Shown one piece after another: positions 1 through 8,881 of a stretch of 22,877 nt of DNA. Source of the stretch: JBCCQH01 sp039024435. GTDB taxonomy: Bacteria > Bacteroidota > Bacteroidia > J057 > JADKCL01. The notes under the pieces are model-generated. The model made no database searches, was not told the origin of the DNA, and saw only the letters and a list, made by a program, of their open reading frames with translations. The position numbers were made by a program, and so were the translations under genes. The stretch covers positions 1 to 22,877 of the forward strand of contig JBCCQH010000118.1 in the NCBI GenBank assembly GCA_039024435.1. Direction: 5' to 3'. Each line of letters begins with the position of its first letter. Positions within the stretch are counted from its first letter, which is position 1.

Positions 1-1062
1 ACGGTGACCAGTTTGCTGGGATTTGACGAAAAAGGCAAGACCTGTTTCATTTCAGCCGCTTTCCCCAATCCGACCGAGCGCCGCACTTTTGCGGTTGACT
101 TAAAGAAGGCGGAGATGAAGGCGCTGACGCCCCTGGTGGGCAACCACAGCAGCCAGGTCCATCCTTCCGGAGCCTACCTGATTGATTCCTGGACGAGCCG
201 CAAAGTGCCGCGGACGATCCGGATTCTGGACCGGAAAGGGTTGGAAGTGCAGTCGTTACTCAAGGCGAAAAACCCGCTCAAAGATTACAAAATGAGTTAT
301 CCGGAGCTGTTTGCCATCAAATCCACCGATGGAACGACCAATCTGTGGTGCCGCATGTTCAAGCCCGTGGACTTTGATCCCGCGAAGAAATATCCAGTTT
401 TGGTTTACGTATACAACGGTCCGGGCGTGCAATTGGTGCGCAATACCTGGATGGCCGCTGCGCCCCTGTGGATGGCCTGGATGGCGACCCAGGGTTACGT
501 GGTCTTCACCATCGATGGCCGGGGTTCGGCCAATGCCGGCCGGGATTTTGAGCAAGCGAGTTTTCGTGAGCTCGGAACCATCGAAATCGACGACCAGCTC
601 GCCGGAGTGGACTACCTGAAGCGGCAACCGTGGGTGGACGCGGAGCGCATGGTGGTTCACGGTTGGAGCTACGGCGGATTCATGACCTGCAACCTCATGT
701 TGCGGACGCCGGATGTCTTCAATGCGGGCGTGGCCGGGGGACCGGTCATCGGCTGGGACATGTACGAGGTGATGTACACTGAACGCTACATGGACACCCC
801 GGAAACCAACCGCGAGGGCTACAAGAAGTCTCGGGTCACCAATTACATCAAGGATCTAAAGGGAAAGCTGCTACTCATTCACGGAACCAATGACGACGTC
901 GTGGTGTGGCAGCACAGCTTGCAGCTTTTGGAGAAAGCCATCGACGAAGGGGTGCAACTAGATTATTTTGTCTATCCCAATTATGCCCACAATGTAGGCG
1001 GTCGCGACCGCTATCACTTGATGGAGAAGGTTCTGACCTATTTGATGGACCACAACAATTAA
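1..1062 (+). CDS. S9 family peptidase (dipeptidyl-peptidase IV-like), C-terminal part
   Basis: A serine exopeptidase of the prolyl oligopeptidase/DPP IV clan, which in Bacteroidota usually acts in the periplasm and removes N-terminal di- or tripeptides. Only the last 350 or so codons are in the window; the reading frame is open at base 1, so the start lies upstream and the GTG at base 4 is not a start. The first 85 or so residues look like the last beta-propeller blades. The rest is an alpha/beta hydrolase: oxyanion region YVYNGPG, nucleophile elbow GWSYGGF (Ser codon at 667), acidic residue in HGTNDDVV (first Asp codon at 892), and the final His in NYAHN (codon at 988). All three catalytic residues are present. 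The gene ends 4 bases from the stop of the convergent lipoprotein gene. The S9 family call is firm; exact substrate class cannot be told. Confidence 0.93.
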   Translation, partial: TVTSLLGFDEKGKTCFISAAFPNPTERRTFAVDLKKAEMKALTPLVGNHSSQVHPSGAYLIDSWTSRKVPRTIRILDRKGLEVQSLLKAKNPLKDYKMSYPELFAIKSTDGTTNLWCRMFKPVDFDPAKKYPVLVYVYNGPGVQLVRNTWMAAAPLWMAWMATQGYVVFTIDGRGSANAGRDFEQASFRELGTIEIDDQLAGVDYLKRQPWVDAERMVVHGWSYGGFMTCNLMLRTPDVFNAGVAGGPVIGWDMYEVMYTERYMDTPETNREGYKKSRVTNYIKDLKGKLLLIHGTNDDVVVWQHSLQLLEKAIDEGVQLDYFVYPNYAHNVGGRDRYHLMEKVLTYLMDHNN

Positions 1063-1066
1063 GCGT

Positions 1067-1645
1067 TTACATCAGCACAATCCCGACGACTTGAGCATCG
1101 GCCGCCAGGGCGTCTGCATCAATTATGGGGGGAGCTTGGGCGAAATCAAAGCCGGGTGACCGGACCAGGAAGACCCGGCGTGGATACTTCCGGCTGATGA
1201 GTTCGATGACTTGGTAGGCGGGAAAAGGCCGTGCGATCCAGCGGCGGCTTTTGGATTTCAATTTCGACCAGGCCATGCCGACATGGACGCCGCGCTTTAC
1301 CCGTAGTTCTGGTGTCTCGATGCGGATGCGGGACACCGAGCAGTGCGTTCCAAAATCACTTTCGATGAGGACCAGGCCGTCCGCGTATTGCACCGTGCAG
1401 ACCCGCCACTGGTAACCGCCCTCATCGGCCAGGGATTCAGAAAGGGCGCGCCCCGCCAGTTGTGATAGGCCGGCCTTGGGCATAGGATCGCCGATGCGCA
1501 GGTAAGCAAGGCCGTCTTTTTTCAGTTTTTCGGTTCCGCTGCATCCGGGCAGGGACAAGAGCAGCAGGGTCAGGACCAGCAAAACAAGAAGGGACGAGGT
1601 GCGCCGGGCAGAGGATCGGGAGAAAAAGGAAACAAGCAATGTCAT
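1067..1645 (-). CDS. putative lipoprotein of unknown function
   Basis: I do not recognise the family. The 192-residue product begins with a basic stretch (about residues 9-15), a Leu-rich hydrophobic segment (about 18-33) and a lipobox-like LSLPGC, so Cys35 is the probable lipidated residue and the mature protein would be about 158 residues on a membrane. The mature part is mixed alpha/beta in appearance, with a run resembling LRIGDPMP near its start and a Lys/Arg-rich middle (KSKSRRW). Such a signal plus a compact domain could be a small outer-membrane-attached accessory protein, but no function follows from this. It converges on the S9 peptidase gene and diverges from the sigma-factor gene, so it is probably transcribed alone. 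The ATG at 1643-1645 is the first in-frame Met that gives a proper n-region. Confidence 0.72.
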   Translation of the reverse strand: MTLLVSFFSRSSARRTSSLLVLLVLTLLLLSLPGCSGTEKLKKDGLAYLRIGDPMPKAGLSQLAGRALSESLADEGGYQWRVCTVQYADGLVLIESDFGTHCSVSRIRIETPELRVKRGVHVGMAWSKLKSKSRRWIARPFPAYQVIELISRKYPRRVFLVRSPGFDFAQAPPIIDADALAADAQVVGIVLM

Positions 1646-1747
1646 GAAGTTTGCGTTTGCCGGTATAATGTACGCCGCGGAAAAAAGATACAGCGGCCCG
1701 ATGCAATATTTGCCGGTTTACTGCGGTCATTGTAGTAGAATGTCACC

Positions 1748-2371
1748 ATGCAGTTGAACTCTTCCGATATCGAGCGGCAACTGGTCGAGGCTTGTCGGCG
1801 GGGCGAACGCTCGGCCCAGTTTCGGGTCTACCAGCGCTACGCGAAGGCGATGCTCAACACCGCCCACCGCATCCTCAACGACGAAGAGGAGGCGAAGGAT
1901 GTCTTGCAGGAGGCCTTTATCAAGGTGTTCGCAAAAATTGATACGTTCCGCTTTCAGAGTACTCTTGGCGCCTGGATCAAGCGCATCGTGGTCAATACCG
2001 CAATCAATGCCCAGCGAAAGCGGGGCATCGTGTTTGACATCTATTCGGAGGAACTGGAGCGGATTCCCGCCCCGACCTCGGATGCGGGAGACGAAGCATT
2101 TGCCCGGAAAAATGCGGCAATTGCCCGTAATGCGCTCAAGGAACTGCCCGATGGCTACCGCGCCGTGCTCAGTTTATACCTGGTCGAAGGCTACGACCAC
2201 CGCGAAATCGCAAAGATCCTGGGAATTTCCATTTCCACTTCGCTTTCGCAGTACAACCGAGGAAAGAAACGTTTGCGTAAGATCATAGCTTCAATGAACG
2301 AAGATGGACGGACTGGAAAAATATTATCACCGCCACCGAGCGGAACTCGACGAACTGGAACCGGATCCTGA
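1748..2371 (+). CDS. RNA polymerase ECF sigma-70 factor
   Basis: An alternative sigma factor of the extracytoplasmic-function group, which directs RNA polymerase to a small regulon. Region 2 spans about residues 22-92 (DEEEAKDVLQEAFIKVF for core binding, then the FRFQSTLGAWIKRI and NTAINAQRKRG promoter-melting part). Region 4 spans about 133-186 (LKELPDGYRAVLSLY, then the helix-turn-helix YDHREIAKILGISISTS). No region 3 lies between, as expected for ECF sigmas. Family members normally end shortly after a KKRLRK-like helix; here about 20 unusual residues rich in Pro, Gly, Ser and Thr follow, because the frame runs 68 bases into the next gene. The neighbour is a single-pass membrane protein with a short cytosolic N-terminus, the usual arrangement for a sigma/anti-sigma pair. 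Confidence 0.93.
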   Translation: MQLNSSDIERQLVEACRRGERSAQFRVYQRYAKAMLNTAHRILNDEEEAKDVLQEAFIKVFAKIDTFRFQSTLGAWIKRIVVNTAINAQRKRGIVFDIYSEELERIPAPTSDAGDEAFARKNAAIARNALKELPDGYRAVLSLYLVEGYDHREIAKILGISISTSLSQYNRGKKRLRKIIASMNEDGRTGKILSPPPSGTRRTGTGS

Positions 2372-2954
2372 ATCCTGGGCCTTTTTGGAGGAGCGGTTGG
2401 ACCGAAAGCGGACCTGGGCGCAATTGCCGACCTGGATCACGGCCGCGGCGGTATTGATCATTGCGGTGAGTGTGTCCTGGGCGCTATTGCGGCCGGAGGG
2501 CGGTATTTCCCCTCCACCACAATCGGCCCGGGCGCTTGAAGTCGGGCAGCCATTTCCCGAATTGTCTTTGCGCAATCCTTACGGAGAATTGATCCCGCTG
2601 TCTTCACTGAAGGGCAAGGTGGTACTGGTTGAGTTTTGGGCGTCCTATTCGAAGGTTTGCACCGAGGAGCACTGCTATTACTTCCAGCCCCTGTATGAGC
2701 AGTACCGCGAGCACGGATTTGAAATTTATGCGGTGAGCGTCGATTCGAGTGCCCACGGTTGGATCGAGGGCATCGAGCGCGACGCCTTGCCCTGGATCAA
2801 TGTTGCAGACATCGGGGAAGCCCATCCGGAGATTCCGGGCCGCTTCCGCGTAGAGGATCTGCCTACGACTTACCTGCTCGACCAGGAGGGACGCATCATC
2901 GCCCGCAACGTCGAAAAAGACGATTTGGAGGGATATTTGGAGGGATTGCTGTAG
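2304..2954 (+). CDS. membrane anti-sigma-like protein with TlpA/thioredoxin-fold domain
   Basis: A 216-residue single-pass membrane protein. Residues 1-43 are a charged, helical cytosolic segment (DELEPDPESWAFLEERL) like the short anti-sigma segments that follow ECF sigma genes in Bacteroidota. A transmembrane helix lies at about 44-62. Residues 75-216 are a periplasmic redoxin of the AhpC-TSA/TlpA type: GQPFPELSLRN, LSSLKGKVVLVEFWAS, cis-Pro loop LPTTYLLDQEGRI. The active site is altered. The usual WCxxC reads YSKVC, so the first Cys is Ser and only Cys119 remains, with another Cys at 124. It therefore cannot be a standard thioredoxin dithiol. It starts inside the sigma gene (68-base overlap, other frame), which argues for translational coupling. 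I infer an anti-sigma with a sensing domain; a plain redoxin lipoprotein-like role is the alternative. Confidence 0.82.
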   Translation: MDGLEKYYHRHRAELDELEPDPESWAFLEERLDRKRTWAQLPTWITAAAVLIIAVSVSWALLRPEGGISPPPQSARALEVGQPFPELSLRNPYGELIPLSSLKGKVVLVEFWASYSKVCTEEHCYYFQPLYEQYREHGFEIYAVSVDSSAHGWIEGIERDALPWINVADIGEAHPEIPGRFRVEDLPTTYLLDQEGRIIARNVEKDDLEGYLEGLL

Positions 2955-3009
2955 CCCCTCGGCGGTGAGGGCTTGCGGAAATCCGGTTACGCTTCGAGAA
3001 AAAGAATTG

Positions 3010-3017
3010 TATCTTGG
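3010..3017 (+). promoter_or_regulatory. possible -7 box of the Crp/Fnr-type gene
   Basis: TATCTTGG differs at one position from the Bacteroidota -7 consensus TAnnTTTG and lies 32 bases ahead of the ATG at 3049. A GGTTAC about 20 bases upstream is a poor -33 element. It supports the start at 3049 over the longer open frame that begins at 2965, because transcripts would begin near 3023. Confidence 0.3.
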
Positions 3018-3048
3018 CGGTAGACCCTTCCCAATGATCTGCCTCCGT

Positions 3049-3612
3049 ATGGAAAACATCCGCACTGCAATCACCGAAATGTCGGGGGCGACCCCGGAAA
3101 GCACCGACGAGATTTTGGCGCATCTGCGTCCCATCCACCTCGAAAAAGGAGACTTTTTGCTCCAAGCGGGCCAGATCTGCCGGCGCTATTTCTTCATCGA
3201 AACGGGTGCGGTCCGCTTGTACTATTACCGGGAAGCACAAGATTTTACCGTGTGGATTGGGACGCCCGGACAAATTTTTACTGACTTGGAGAGCTACCTC
3301 GATGGGGTGCCCTCGCGCATCTGGATCGAGGCGATTGAGCCGAGTGTCGTTTTTACCATTGATCGAACCGCCAGCGATGCGCTTGCCGCCCAATCCAATG
3401 CCTACAACACGACGCTGCGGCGGACGGTGGAAATTGCCTTTGTGAGCCTCAGCCGTAATGTCATGTCTTTTCAGAGCGAATCGGCGACGGATCGTTACCA
3501 GCGCCTGGCCCAAGAGAAGGACTGGCTGCGGCAATACCCGCTGCGGTACATCTCCAGTTTCATCGGGATTACCCAGAGCACCCTGAGTCGCATCCGGGCG
3601 CGCCGCCGGTGA
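3049..3612 (+). CDS. Crp/Fnr family transcriptional regulator
   Basis: A 188-residue transcription factor with an N-terminal cyclic-nucleotide-binding-like beta barrel and a C-terminal DNA-binding segment. The barrel spans about residues 18-110 (LRPIHLEKGDFLLQAGQ, RYFFIETGAVRLYYY). The pattern RYISSFIGITQSTLSRIR at the C-terminus is the recognition part of the winged helix-turn-helix seen in many Bacteroidota Crp-like proteins. The phosphate-binding cassette of true cAMP receptors (GExALL...R.A) is not visible, so the ligand, if any, is unknown. No Cys cluster for an Fnr iron-sulfur site is seen. The start at 3049 gives the usual length and follows the promoter candidate; an ATG at 3034 in the same frame is the alternative. 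It lies 94 bases after the anti-sigma-like gene. Confidence 0.9.
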   Translation: MENIRTAITEMSGATPESTDEILAHLRPIHLEKGDFLLQAGQICRRYFFIETGAVRLYYYREAQDFTVWIGTPGQIFTDLESYLDGVPSRIWIEAIEPSVVFTIDRTASDALAAQSNAYNTTLRRTVEIAFVSLSRNVMSFQSESATDRYQRLAQEKDWLRQYPLRYISSFIGITQSTLSRIRARRR

Positions 3613-3679
3613 GTTTTTGCCTTAGAGCAATTTTTTTCTCGGGCCTTCCCGATAATTTGCCCGCTCATCTAAAAATAAA

Positions 3680-4216
3680 ATGAGTATGGCAATTGCGATT
3701 ACAATTGGAATCCTGGTCTCGCTGGGAACAATATTTTTGGTTTTGGTGCGCTTCCTGCCTGCCGAAGTGGAGTACATCGAGTTGGTGGAAGTAGCGGCAC
3801 CGGTAAACCGGGTGTACGACGCAATCCGGTTTCAGGAACAATTGATGGAATGGAGCGCTTGGCCGAGAGAAACCGATTCCCTCTGCGAAGTCGCCCACGT
3901 GGACGGCAAAGTTGGCGCGCAAACGGTCTTCATGAATCGAAAAGGCAAGCGGTTCGGGTACCAGGAAATCACTGGCCTGCAGGCAAATGAGCGGGTGAGC
4001 TTTTTTCTAAAAAGCCACGTGGCGCCGTTCGAAAAGGATGTGCGGCTTGAATTCCGATTGAAACCGATTCCGGATGACCGAACCGAGGTGATGTTGTGGT
4101 TTCGGGAAAAGTTGCGCAAGCCCCATTTCCTGATCGCCTACTTTGGGGGAATCCTGGGCTGGGTCCGGGAAATGCACCGCAAAGACCTAGCCGGTCTCAA
4201 GGAATTCGTGGAGTAA
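3680..4216 (+). CDS. membrane-anchored SRPBCC (START/polyketide cyclase-like) protein
   Basis: A 178-residue protein with one N-terminal transmembrane helix (about residues 3-24) followed by a SRPBCC domain, a helix-grip fold that binds hydrophobic ligands in a deep pocket. Visible family features are the opening strand with VAAPVNRVYDAI, the LMEWSAWP stretch where many members have WNRW-like residues, the central strands (GYQEITGLQANERVSFFL), and a long C-terminal helix (about 150-177) that closes the pocket. The domain length fits. The anchor would hold it at the inner membrane. No catalytic residues can be named, and the ligand is unknown. It begins 67 bases after the Crp-like gene on the same strand, so the two may share regulation, but the spacing allows a separate promoter. 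Confidence 0.75.
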   Translation: MSMAIAITIGILVSLGTIFLVLVRFLPAEVEYIELVEVAAPVNRVYDAIRFQEQLMEWSAWPRETDSLCEVAHVDGKVGAQTVFMNRKGKRFGYQEITGLQANERVSFFLKSHVAPFEKDVRLEFRLKPIPDDRTEVMLWFREKLRKPHFLIAYFGGILGWVREMHRKDLAGLKEFVE

Positions 4217-4225
4217 AATCCTCGG

Positions 4226-4723
4226 TCAAATGTTGTTCTTGATGAAGCTCAAGTCGGTGTAGACACCGATCAAATCGCTTTTTACGTTGTCGAGCAGGTC
4301 CAAGTAGCGGCCGTGCTTGGTAACGAATCCTTGGAGATCGTTGTTCTTGCCCCCGGTTGCCTCGCGGAGTACCCCGTACCGGGTGTAAATGGCAATGATG
4401 TTGCGGGTTTGATCGAACCAAACCGACTCGTATTGCTGGACTTTTTCGGTGACAGCGGTATAATAATCTTCGATGGTGCCCACCACCAAGGTCGATGCTT
4501 CACTGACCTCTTTGTTGCCCTTGTGGTACTTCAGAACGATGATGCGTTCCTGCAAGTGGACCTTGTGCTCGCCCAGTTTGACCTGAAATTCTTCGAGGAT
4601 GGGCGTGTGTTCATCGATGATGGTGGTAACTTTTGCGACTTCATCGCTGACTTCTTTGTCTTGGGCCAATGCGGCCCCGTACATTCCGCCGAGCAGCAGA
4701 ACAATAAACATGATCTTTTTCAT
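4226..4723 (-). CDS. small exported protein of unknown function
   Basis: I do not recognise this gene. The product is 165 residues from the ATG at 4721-4723. It opens with a typical Sec signal peptide (MKKIMFIVLLLGG...ALA-QD, cleavage after residue 20 or so), so the mature protein of about 144 residues is periplasmic or secreted. The mature part looks almost all helical and is rich in Glu, Lys and Val (KEVSDEVAKVTTIIDEH, EEFQVKLGEHKVHLQER), consistent with a helical bundle or coiled coil. It has no Cys. A longer frame opens 12 codons upstream, but the residues there do not look like a leader and would bury the signal peptide. It lies tail-to-tail with the SRPBCC gene, 9 bases apart. Confidence 0.7.
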   Translation of the reverse strand: MKKIMFIVLLLGGMYGAALAQDKEVSDEVAKVTTIIDEHTPILEEFQVKLGEHKVHLQERIIVLKYHKGNKEVSEASTLVVGTIEDYYTAVTEKVQQYESVWFDQTRNIIAIYTRYGVLREATGGKNNDLQGFVTKHGRYLDLLDNVKSDLIGVYTDLSFIKNNI

Positions 4724-4800
4724 GGAAACAGAAAAATTAAAAATGTGCCAGTTCAACAAGAAGTCTAATATACGGCCTTCCGGGAAAATAAATAGTCTCT

Positions 4801-4823
4801 ATTTCCGTGACGCATGCGGAAAT
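4801..4823. repeat. short inverted repeat between the exported-protein gene and sdhB
   Basis: ATTTCCG at 4801-4807 is repeated inverted as CGGAAAT at 4817-4823, a 7-bp stem with a 9-base loop, in the region upstream of the small exported-protein gene. It has no T-run on either strand and could be an operator or chance. Confidence 0.3.
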
Positions 4824-4862
4824 TCCGAATGCATTTCGAACGGAGGGTGGGAGTGACGGAGA

Positions 4863-4911
4863 AGCTGTAAAAGCAGATTGGTGAAATCTGCGTGCGCAAA
4901 CTTCACCAATC
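4863..4911 (-). terminator. probable terminator of the sdhCAB operon
   Basis: Read on the minus strand, about 23 bases after the sdhB stop, a perfect 10-bp stem (GATTGGTGAA at 4876-4885 on plus, TTCACCAATC at 4902-4911) with a 16-base loop is followed by TGCTTTT. The T-run is short, so termination may be partial. The same bases can also form a second, smaller hairpin: GCAGATT at 4873-4879 with AATCTGC at 4885-4891. Confidence 0.5.
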
Positions 4912-4933
4912 AATTGCAGATACCTTTTTCGTT

Positions 4934-5683
4934 TTAGGTGGTAGCGGTCAGTTTCGCCCGGTAGTACTCGCGGTTGAGGCGGGCGATGTTGGTCAGTGAG
5001 ATTCCTTTCGGACATTCCGCCGAGCACGCTCCGGTATTGGAGCAGTTACCAAAACCTTCGCTGTCCATCTGTTTGACCATATTGGTGACGCGGCGCTGCC
5101 GCTCCACTTCACCCTGCGGAAGCAACGCGAGGTGGGAAACTTTGGCGCTGACGAACAGCATAGCCGAGGCGTTTACACAGGCCGCAACGCAGGCGCCACA
5201 CCCGATGCAGGTCGCCGCGTCAAAGGCCATATCCGCGTGGTCTTTCTCCACCGGAATGGCATTGGCGTCGGGAGCCTGACCGGTACTCACCGAGATGTAG
5301 CCTCCCGATTCAATGATCCGGTCAAATGCGCTGCGATCGGTCACGAGGTCCTTGACCACCGGGAACGCCCCCGCGCGGAACGGTTCAATCGTGATCGTAT
5401 CGCCATCGCTGTAGTGGCGCATGTGCAATTGGCAAGTGGTGGTGCCCCGCATGGGCCCGTGGGGCTGACCGTCGATCACCATGCTGCACATGCCGCAGAT
5501 GCCTTCGCGGCAGTCATGGTCAAAGGCGACGGGATCTTTGCCTTCCCGGATCAACTTATCATTCAACACATCCATCATTTCCAAAAAGGAAGCGTGCGTG
5601 TCGACGTCCTCTAGCTGATAGGTCTCAAAATGACCTCGGTCTTTTGCGTTCTTCTGTCTCCAAATCTTCAAAGTCAGCTTCAT
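4934..5683 (-). CDS. sdhB: succinate dehydrogenase / fumarate reductase iron-sulfur subunit
   Basis: The electron-transfer subunit of complex II, which passes electrons from the flavin of SdhA to quinone at the membrane anchor. The three clusters can be placed: [2Fe-2S] ligands Cys58, Cys63, Cys66 (DCREGICGMC) and Cys84; [4Fe-4S] in CIGCGACVAAC (Cys159, 162, 165, with 169 going to the next cluster); and [3Fe-4S] in CSNTGACSAECPKG (Cys214, 220, 224). At 249 residues it is the normal length for the Bacteroidota form. It is the last gene of the operon, starting 37 bases after sdhA. The sequence cannot tell whether the enzyme runs mainly as succinate oxidase or fumarate reductase; in an aerobic member of this phylum the former is the usual role. 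Confidence 0.97.
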   Translation of the reverse strand: MKLTLKIWRQKNAKDRGHFETYQLEDVDTHASFLEMMDVLNDKLIREGKDPVAFDHDCREGICGMCSMVIDGQPHGPMRGTTTCQLHMRHYSDGDTITIEPFRAGAFPVVKDLVTDRSAFDRIIESGGYISVSTGQAPDANAIPVEKDHADMAFDAATCIGCGACVAACVNASAMLFVSAKVSHLALLPQGEVERQRRVTNMVKQMDSEGFGNCSNTGACSAECPKGISLTNIARLNREYYRAKLTATT

Positions 5684-5720
5684 ATCGCTCGCGTAGTTGA
5701 GGGCGGCTGCCCGATGAGTT

Positions 5721-7691
<1,971 letters not shown>

Positions 7692-7749
7692 AGTCTAAAA
7701 AATTAAATGATGATTCGTTGCTGTGAATGGGATGGATCTAGGGTATACG

Positions 7750-8505
7750 TTATCCAGCAAAAAATGTGTCCAGATAACCCGTATATTTAATTATGAGGAA
7801 GTAGATCGGGATGGTCGCAAATGCGGCCGGCACCAAAACGGCAAAGCCCAAACTGGCCTTGTCGATGATCGGTGCGTATCTTGGGTATTTGATACCTAAA
7901 GTTTGAAATGCGCTCTGGAAGCCGTGAACCAAGTGAAATCCGATGATGCCCATCGCGAGGATGTAAATGATCGAATACCACTCGACGGCAAATTGAGCGG
8001 CGGTTTTGTGCCACAAGCTGGCCTCAGTCACGTCAAAATTGTCCGAGGTATACATAACGTCGCGGTAGGAAAACCGATCCATATCGATTCCAATTCCAAT
8101 CTCCACTCCAAAGCGCGCCCCGAGGAAGAAGGACAGCAGGTGCAAAATCAGGAATACCAAAAGGATGGTCCCGGTCCACTTCATGTTGCGCGAAGCCCAA
8201 GAACTGGTTTTTGCCTTGCTGCGCACGGCGTATTTGACCGGTCGCGCCCGATGGTTTTGGATCCAAAGTGAGATGCCATCGTAGATGTGAATGGTAAACC
8301 CCGCAAACAGAATGACCTCCGCAATTCGGATGAACCAAGTGTGGCCCATGAAAATGGCGTAATCGTTGAATGCGGCCGGACCGACAAACAACAAAAGGTT
8401 TCCAGCGAGGTGAACTACGAGGAAGCTGATTAGGAAAAGTCCACTCAGCCCCATAATCAACTTCTTACCAACCGAAAAATTAAATACGCTTGTGAGAGTT
8501 GCCAT
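7750..8505 (-). CDS. sdhC: succinate dehydrogenase cytochrome b subunit (type B anchor)
   Basis: The membrane anchor of complex II, binding haem b and quinone. The 251-residue product has five hydrophobic helices, as expected for the single-subunit, two-haem type B anchor that replaces SdhC plus SdhD. Candidate haem-ligand His residues lie in the helices: FLVVHLAGN, GFTIHIYDG, LILHLLSF and IGFHLVHGF. The start at 8503-8505 (MATLTSVFNFSVGKK) is preferred over an upstream ATG at 8550, because it matches the family N-terminus, follows a GGAGG ten bases upstream, and lies downstream of the promoter at 8552-8582. It is the first gene of sdhCAB. Confidence 0.95.
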   Translation of the reverse strand: MATLTSVFNFSVGKKLIMGLSGLFLISFLVVHLAGNLLLFVGPAAFNDYAIFMGHTWFIRIAEVILFAGFTIHIYDGISLWIQNHRARPVKYAVRSKAKTSSWASRNMKWTGTILLVFLILHLLSFFLGARFGVEIGIGIDMDRFSYRDVMYTSDNFDVTEASLWHKTAAQFAVEWYSIIYILAMGIIGFHLVHGFQSAFQTLGIKYPRYAPIIDKASLGFAVLVPAAFATIPIYFLIIKYTGYLDTFFAG

Positions 8506-8551
8506 AAAAAAACTGCCTCCACGGCGCTTTTGATAGTTCAATATACTCAAT

Positions 8552-8582
8552 CAAAGGTATACTTGCTAGGGGGGAATGTCAA
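8552..8582 (-). promoter_or_regulatory. promoter of sdhCAB (Bacteroidota type)
   Basis: On the minus strand TACCTTTG (8559 to 8552) matches the -7 consensus TAnnTTTG exactly, and TTG of the -33 element lies at 8582-8580, a spacing of 20 bases. Transcription would start near 8546, giving a 5' leader of about 40 bases that holds the GGAGG ahead of sdhC. Confidence 0.6.
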
Positions 8583-8599
8583 GCCAAAAAGGCAATTGA

Positions 8600-8880
8600 A
8601 ACAACGTCGTGTGGGCGTAATTTCGCCGTTTTTAACGGATATACCTCGTTTCCTGGTCCCGCGAGCAACCCCGATTTGCCCCGTCATTTGGGAGCCCTAC
8701 CGGCTACCCACGACACCTTGGCCCACGGCTTGTTCGGTGATTCGCTTTTTTTCCGGTTGACTCTTCCGGGCCTTTCGGATTTGTACATGGATTATAGCGT
8801 TTTGTTCCAGCAGATCGCCGCGCGCCGGGATTGGTTCCTTCACCCCTCCTCGGTCGCCGCCGGAATTGTCCCCCCGAACA
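8600..8880. other. non-coding stretch without recognised features
   Basis: Left half of the 719-base gap between sdhC and the DUF4956 gene. Open frames here are short, have no family resemblance and no plausible starts. I see no tRNA, rRNA or transposase remnant. Any promoter driving the structured segment that follows should lie here, but I find no convincing -33/-7 pair on the plus strand. Confidence 0.5.
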
Positions 8881-8881
8881 C

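Noticed and set aside
2965..3048. 28-residue N-terminal extension of the Crp/Fnr-type regulator
   Set aside because: It overlaps the candidate promoter and has no similarity to the family; the ATG at 3049 gives the normal length.
3639..3652. Small hairpin TCGGG/CCCGA after the Crp-like gene as a terminator
   Set aside because: The T-run precedes the hairpin, not follows it, and on the other strand it would be an A-run on the wrong side.
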